Assembly (NCBI GenBank): GCA_963970005.1
Contig: CAXAMN010029005.1
Span: 1-64,000 of the forward strand
Direction of reading: 5' to 3'
Length of the DNA stretch: 64,000 nt
Origin: Durusdinium trenchii
Taxonomy: Eukaryota; Sar; Dinophyceae; Suessiales; Symbiodiniaceae
The position numbers were made by a program, and so were the translations under genes. This document shows, piece by piece, positions 59,545 to 64,000 of the stretch. Below the pieces are notes generated by a model that saw only the letters and a program-made list of their open reading frames with translations, did not search any database and was not told where the DNA came from. Within the stretch, counting starts at the first letter, position 1, and every line of letters starts with the position of its first letter.

Positions 59545-60396
59545 ATGTTCAAGCCCCCTGCAGTCATTCTTCAGTCCGCATGGCCACATCAACCATCCAT
59601 GGCAGCCATTGAGTCACAAATGCAGCCTTCAGATGTGGGTGAGAGCTACTGGTCTATGTATGTGTTGATCCTGGTGACTATTGGAATCACAGTGGCTGTC
59701 CCTGCTCTGTGCTCCAAGTTGAGAATGGTTGTTGTACACTTCGTGAGTGATTGCTTCAGCAAGGCCACAGCTGGTAGTGAGAGAGTGGCAGTGGCAGGCC
59801 GTAATACAGGCCCTGGTTGTTATGGCCATGGCAAAATGGCCACAGACTCAAAGCACAAGCCTGCCAGGCCTACCATGCCAAAGTGTGATGGTTGTGACAA
59901 CAACCGTTGGGATTCACTTGCTGCTGCTGATGATGATGTTGATGATCATGGTGGTGATGTCATCGATCATGATGATTTTGATGATTTATCCGCAGCAGAG
60001 TCAGAGGAGCCTCATGCCACGAAAGCTGATCTCCGAAGACGTATACGATTTCTAAAGATGGAAAAGGCTCATATGGCTCATTTGCTTTCCCATCGCCAAC
60101 ACCATCACCAAGAGTCTACTCGATTGGTGACATCCACTGGCGGACCTGGACCTGGCAGAACTTCTGGACCTTCTCCGCCTTCTCCTGCCTTGGCCATGGA
60201 CCCTTCCAGCGACGCCAGCAAGCCTGGTTCTTCCAGCAGCGCCAAAGGGGTCCATTGGGCGTTCAAAGGCATTGACCAATTGTACGTTACATATCCAGCT
60301 GGCAAAAAACTACACCGCCAAAATTGCAGGGTCCTTCAAAGCCATCACCAGAAAGTGGAGGGGTATAGCTTTTGCGCTCATTGCTTTGGCCACTAG
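59545..60396 (+). CDS. Single-exon membrane ORF with C-terminal Cys/His motif, 283 aa
   Basis: An uninterrupted ORF with one predicted transmembrane helix (about 36-58, WSMYVLILVTIGITVAVPAL). It then has a polar region, an Asp-rich stretch (DDDVDDHGGDVIDHDDFDD), a basic helix (KADLRRRIRFLKMEKAHMAH) with a His-rich tail, a Pro/Ser linker and the end KLHRQNCRVLQSHHQKV...FCAHCFGH. H-x(3)-C...C-x(2)-C may bind zinc. I do not recognise the family. The order membrane helix, charged helix and short Cys/His end recalls tail regions of dinoflagellate retroelement polyproteins, including the TM plus coiled-coil tail in this window, so a retroelement relic is one option. Confidence 0.55.
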   Translation: MFKPPAVILQSAWPHQPSMAAIESQMQPSDVGESYWSMYVLILVTIGITVAVPALCSKLRMVVVHFVSDCFSKATAGSERVAVAGRNTGPGCYGHGKMATDSKHKPARPTMPKCDGCDNNRWDSLAAADDDVDDHGGDVIDHDDFDDLSAAESEEPHATKADLRRRIRFLKMEKAHMAHLLSHRQHHHQESTRLVTSTGGPGPGRTSGPSPPSPALAMDPSSDASKPGSSSSAKGVHWAFKGIDQLYVTYPAGKKLHRQNCRVLQSHHQKVEGYSFCAHCFGH

Positions 60397-61412
60397 CGAC
60401 GCATGTTGGCCTGGCGCCTTCAGCGTGTTTGTCAGATTTTGTCACCATACCCTGACAGCAGCAGTCAAGGAAAGATTGCAGTATGTGCTTGCGCTGCGCT
60501 TTAAAGTAATAGGTACAGTCCAGGTACAGTAGGTTGTGTGCGTAGCAAACAGTGGCGTTATTGTTTGCTGTTCGTTCGCAACGGCATTCTCAAGTCAACT
60601 GTTTCTTGTTGATGTGTGTTCATTGCTCCTTGTTTCAATGCTTGCAGCAGTTTGCAATGACATGTTGAACAACTAACTAATCCATGATGTTTGAGGCCAA
60701 GACTTTCAGAGTCCAAGGACTGGATGATCTCAGTCACTGGATTGTGTTTGCTCGTGTTATTGTGCTGTGCTTGAAATCGTTGAGGTTTGCATGGTTTCAG
60801 TCATGTTGAACTTTGAACATGTTGCACTGTGCATTGTACATTGCTCTTTTACATAGTCATTGTGTGCTTGCTTGCACCAAAGTTTCAGCTTAACTTTGAT
60901 TCGCTCCGTTGACCAGAACCTAAACATTCATTGCTCCGGCGGCCCAGACGTCCAGGAATGCTCAATGACAATGTCTTGGAGTCTTAGAAGCCACAACAGC
61001 CGAGCAAAAAAAATGACATCGGTCCTGTCATTGCTTTTTTTGTACTGGATCACTTGGTTGATCGACTTGATAGAACAGATTGGTGTTGCTGTTGCTGTGT
61101 GCAACACTCTGAACCACTCTTGGTGAACGCTGTAGATGTTAAATAGTCTAAAGTCTAAACATGATGTTGCATGTATGTGTGTAAAGAAGCAAGTGGGCAG
61201 TGGGCACTGCCACTGCAGCTTTTGTCACTGGCCCGAGACGGCCTGTGGGGTGGAGGGCGCAAACGGACCGCGGGCTGTGAGCCTCCGGAGCCCCTTCTGT
61301 GTGACACTCAGGGTGCACAGGTGGTCTGGACCTTTCATCTTCCTGTTACATCATCACTCGGATATTATTACATGGGGCGCACGTGTTCTATGACATGAGC
61401 AATGTAGAGCAA
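60397..61412. other. No gene recognised
   Basis: About 1 kb of T-rich intergenic sequence without convincing exons. A short GC-rich patch at 61.2-61.3 kb is open in several frames but has no family pattern. Confidence 0.45.
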
Positions 61413-61503
61413 CCATCATCAAGCATTGACCTAGCATCTGAAGTCCCCACTAGACCTGATGGGCCCTGGCTGAGGCACTTCAGGTCACCAAAAAACTGAA
61501 CTG
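61413..61503. repeat. Inverted repeat, left arm (91 bp)
   Basis: Perfect reverse complement of 61,629-61,719. Starts ccatcatcaagcattgacc. Confidence 0.95.
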
Positions 61504-61558
61504 ATGGTTTTTGGAGGCTTAACTGCTCTTTTCAAGTTCGGGGCAAAATGAGAATGTT

Positions 61559-61592
61559 CGCAGATGTTCGCAGATGTTCGCAGTCTGCCGGT
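61559..61592. repeat. 10-bp tandem repeat in the hairpin loop
   Basis: cagatgttcg repeated three times with a trailing cag. Confidence 0.9.
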
Positions 61593-61628
61593 TCAGGTTG
61601 ATTCAGTTTTTTTTGGACCTGAACTGAC

Positions 61629-61719
61629 CAGTTCAGTTTTTTGGTGACCTGAAGTGCCTCAGCCAGGGCCCATCAGGTCTAGTGGGGACTTCAGATGCTA
61701 GGTCAATGCTTGATGATGG
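61629..61719. repeat. Inverted repeat, right arm (91 bp)
   Basis: Perfect reverse complement of the left arm across a 125-bp spacer. A foldback or MITE-like structure of 307 bp in total. Confidence 0.95.
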
Positions 61720-61892
61720 CTGATGGCTGCTCCACATTCATTGGTGACCTGAACTTGCGCAGGGTGACTGGTGGTGTTTTGGTATTTACATTTTCTATAT
61801 ACCAGATAGGCTTGTATTGCGTGTGCCTTCCAAACGTTAAACTCATTTTGGATTACCAGATTCCAGCACCATGTATTAAAGACTTGAAGATC

Positions 61893-62091
61893 ATGGGAAA
61901 CGACAAACACAAGACTGATAAACTGAAACCCATGGCAAGCAGACGCAATGACCGTTTTCCTGCCGTGAGGTCCATGTCAGAAGTTGTGAATGTGGATGTG
62001 GACCAGAAATGGTTTGACAAGATTACCAGCGGGGAAAGTCCTGCACTCCCAGGCTCGGTTGCTGTAGTGCAGCAGTTGTGCAATGACATAC
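61893..62091 (+). CDS. Methyltransferase-like gene: first recognised exon
   Basis: MGNDKHKTDKLKPMASRRND, then VNVDVDQKWFDKITSGESPA, ending VVQQLCNDIL and a phase-1 donor GGTTGA. An in-frame start further upstream (61,695) would overlap the inverted repeat, so the Met at 61,893 is preferred. Confidence 0.55.
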
Positions 62092-64000
62092 TTGGTTGAA
62101 ATCACTATTTAAGTTTCAGTTTGTATTTTATACTCACTCCATACACGAGCTTATATATAAATGCACCGATGACAGTGTGCCCGGGTGTGATGCTGTTTCA
62201 TATATAAATGCACCGATGACAGTGTGCCCGGGTGTGATGCTGTTTCATTTTGCAGGTGAAGTTGGTTTGCCCATTGATCCGCCACCACTCCTTCAATTGC
62301 AGCTCTACCGCAATGCTGCTGGTACCCGTGACACTGTCCAGCATAATGTGGACAGGCTTTTTGCAGGTGCCAACTGTATAGGGGGTCTTGTCGATGTGTG
62401 GTGGTTGGCATTTGCTGCACTACTGCCACCGCTGAGAAGACTTTTTGAATGTTGAACTAAACATTGAAACATGAGACATGATCATGAGACCTTGCGCTAC
62501 CAAGTCTTGTTCCATCACTCACAGCGTGACTGCATTTAACCATGTGCAAGTTATATTATATATATACACTGTCCCTGGCCATGTGCTGGAACCGGAGGTG
62601 AAACTCGTGAACGCACCAGTTCCAGTGCTGGCACAAAAAGATCAGATACACACACAGACGTTTGTGGAGAAGATCCTGCTTTGAATCCACGTGGCAAAAA
62701 GCAAAAGACCGACACTGGCAATGAGTCTGCCTGCGATCATCATGCTGCCGCTCCCAAACGTCCACTAGGACCAACCACACTGAAAGAAGCACACCAATGG
62801 CATTTCTGGCAGGTGAAGCAAATGCTCATGGGACAGGATGCAGACTTGGACCGTGTCAAACGGAACTTTTCCGGTCTGCTTCTTTCGACTCACTATAGCG
62901 GATCTGGAGCCCCGGAACTGGCCCTCAACTTTTTGGTGGCTGCGCTTGAAGACATTTGCCAGGTGACCCTTGATCATCCGATCAGGCATTGGTCGGCAGC
63001 TGATATATCAAAAGGACCCAGAGATTTTCTAGCAGCCCACCTTCCGGACACAACTCATATCTTTGGCGATCAATTGTCACGGCTAAGGCAAGGGTGAATG
63101 TTTTGAAACAGGACACATGGCACGTGGGCAGTCACTGTTGTTTTTTTTGTGTTCCAGGCCAGACTTGCAAAACAAACTCCGAGCCATTGAGATGAACAAG
63201 AATTCTCAGCTGCAGCAACGCCAGGGACTTATCACAGGCCAGCCACCAAAAACGCCCCAGAGTTCCAGATCCGCAGCAATCATATCATTATAGCAGCACT
63301 TGGTGTGTTTGGTGGTCCACCGGTGCAGCAGCATTCTAGGTCTGAAGAACAAGGCAGAGTCCGGCATTGCGTACATCAAGGAGCTTTGGGATGTGTTGGC
63401 CACAGACCGAGCCAATGGCGGTGATCCATTTGAATTTTCTCAATGGTGCTACAAACACCAATGCCAATGTGTTGTGGATCCATCACGGAACTTGCATCGG
63501 GATTCTCTCAAAGGCCAGCCAGTCAGACAGTTAGCCAGTCAACCAAAATCGTATTTCCAGGGGTTCCAGTGGTGTGTGTTAGTGTTAAGTTACAGTTGCA
63601 GTTACACGAGCTGGACAGGTAACATCGCTGGCACGACATGCGTGGATTGGTCAGCGATGGGAAAGGCACTGCAGCACTTGGGTCCCTCTGCACTGCCTTT
63701 TGTGGAGTGGATGTTCGAGGTTGAGTCCAATCCTCAAAAGCACTGTCTCACAGTGTAACAGTGAAACAGTCTGCCGACATTGACACACTGGTATTGAAAC
63801 TTAAAACATTGTTTGAAGTAATCTACGCACTAAATTAGACATAACATAATATAACTAATATTGCTTTGTGCATTCGTGACCTTTACTGTACCACAGTACC
63901 ACGATGGCACACGCTTCAGGCATCAGGAATACGACTGGGCTGTGCAAGAAATCACATCTACCTTTGACGTGTCCATTTTCAACGAGGCAGCTGCTGGGAT
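61893..64000 (+). CDS. C5-cytosine methyltransferase-like gene (5' part, runs off the window)
   Basis: This entry spans at least six plus exons. The Met at 61,893 opens GNDKHKTDKLKPMASRRNDR. Exon 3 carries THYSGSGAPELALNFLVAAL, resembling the S-adenosylmethionine motif I (F-x-G-x-G) of C5-DNA methyltransferases, then HWSAADISKGPRDFL and HIFGDQLSRL. A later exon has IAGTTCVDWSAMGKAL, resembling catalytic motif IV (G-P-P-C-x-x-x-S) with Cys kept but Pro-Pro replaced by Thr-Thr. Junctions join in frame: G|GTTGAA to GTGAAG; CTAAG|GC to GCCAGA; CTCAAAG|GC to GTAACA. Motifs VI-X must lie beyond 64,000. Dinoflagellate genomes hold many such genes, some within retroelements. Whether this one is active cannot be judged here. 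Confidence 0.6.
62154..62247. repeat. 47-bp perfect tandem duplication
   Basis: tatataaatgcaccgatgac...gatgctgtttca repeated twice without a mismatch (62,154-62,200 and 62,201-62,247), ending 8 bp before a splice acceptor. Confidence 0.95.
62256..62366 (+). CDS. Methyltransferase-like gene: exon 2
   Basis: Acceptor ATTTTGCAG. With the upstream G it reads G-E-V-G-L-P-I-D-P-P-P, then LLQLQLYRNAAGTRDTVQHN and VDRLFA before a GTGCCA donor. Confidence 0.6.
62646..63089 (+). CDS. Methyltransferase-like gene: exon 3 with motif I
   Basis: Acceptor AGATCAG, then DTHTDVCGEDPALNPRGKKQ, a linker, HQWHFWQVKQMLMGQDADLD, HYSGSGAPELALNFL and HWSAADISKGPRDFLAAHLP. It ends CTAAG before a GC donor. Confidence 0.65.
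63159..63290 (+). CDS. Methyltransferase-like gene: exon 4
   Basis: Acceptor GTGTTCCAG, then PDLQNKLRAIEMNKNSQLQQ and QGLITGQPPKTPQSS. It joins exon 3 to read R-L-R-P-D-L. The end is uncertain. Confidence 0.5.
63345..63512 (+). CDS. Methyltransferase-like gene: exon 5
   Basis: KNKAESGIAYIKELWDVLAT, FEFSQWCYKHQCQCVVDPSR and NLHRDSLK before a GC donor (AAAG then GCCAGC). The start is approximate. Confidence 0.55.
63620..63740 (+). CDS. Methyltransferase-like gene: exon 6 with motif IV
   Basis: Acceptor CTGGACAG, then (G)NIAGTTCVDWSAMGKALQ, HLGPSALPFVEWMFEVESN. The Cys is in the position of the catalytic nucleophile. Confidence 0.6.
63892..64000 (+). CDS. Methyltransferase-like gene: partial exon at window end
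   Basis: After TACCACAG the frame reads YHDGTRFRHQEYDWAVQEIT and STFDVSIFNEAAAG. It continues past the window. Confidence 0.45.

Noticed and set aside
1-64000. tRNA, rRNA or CRISPR features
   Set aside because: None was recognised by eye on either strand. A covariance-model scan would be needed to exclude tRNAs or small nuclear RNAs.

Overview
This is a eukaryotic nuclear window, and everything in it points to a dinoflagellate (Symbiodiniaceae-like). Coding exons are short (about 30-150 nt), lie in long introns and show G just after the acceptor AG. Some inferred donors are GC instead of GT. Proteins carry Ser/Thr-rich linkers, Cys-rich CCACG-type motifs, BspA-like LRRs and 21-bp 'EAIA' minisatellites. 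A very long single-ORF Ty1/copia element is present. No bacterial operon structure, CRISPR, rRNA or tRNA was recognised, and there is one 400-N assembly gap. The genus was inferred without any database search.

Layout. From about 0.1 to 43.3 kb every recognisable coding signal is on the minus strand. Read in that direction, 43.3 to 34.8 kb encodes a subtilisin-like (S8) serine protease split over at least eleven exons: prodomain, Asp, a NGIDDDGNG/FIDDVNGFNF stretch, His, the Asn region, FSNYG/APG, Ser, the following helix, then a thrombospondin type 1 (TSP1) exon. From 30.7 to 16.9 kb lie a Cys-rich exon, a D-x-N-x-D-G exon and a regular array of small Ser/Thr-rich and then helical exons about 0.5 kb apart, nearly all entered in phase 1. 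Further minus exons follow at 15.4, 13.9, about 12.4, 8.2 and 7.6 kb (TSP1 halves), 7.1 kb (transmembrane), 1.67, 1.07 and 0.4 kb (polar and Pro/Ala-rich tail with stop). They may be one giant membrane-anchored protease/adhesin gene or two or three neighbours. A separate single-exon gene at 2.4-4.0 kb encodes a multi-pass membrane protein with a TIR-like domain.

A complete, apparently young copia retrotransposon (21,348-28,685) with 102-bp LTRs, a 5-bp target duplication, a primer-binding site, a polypurine tract and an intact 2,302-codon ORF sits inside the Ser/Thr exon array on the same strand. A decayed BspA-LRR fragment and a 922-bp direct duplication lie in neighbouring introns.

From about 43.5 to 47.8 kb there is a repeat-rich switch region: a hairpin, CT tracts, 85-bp tandem copies, two copies of an A/G-rich dispersed repeat, and GGTT/GGTTGT arrays around the gap. 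To its right all recognised coding is on the plus strand. There is a many-exon gene of a dinoflagellate-type family without a function known to me (about 47.9-58.3 kb), a single-exon membrane ORF (59.5-60.4 kb), a perfect 91-bp inverted repeat (61.4-61.7 kb), and the start of a C5-cytosine-methyltransferase-like gene that runs off the right end.

Exon limits are given to the base only where a plausible splice site is visible. Others are approximate. Introns and the stretches named below hold nothing else I can support.
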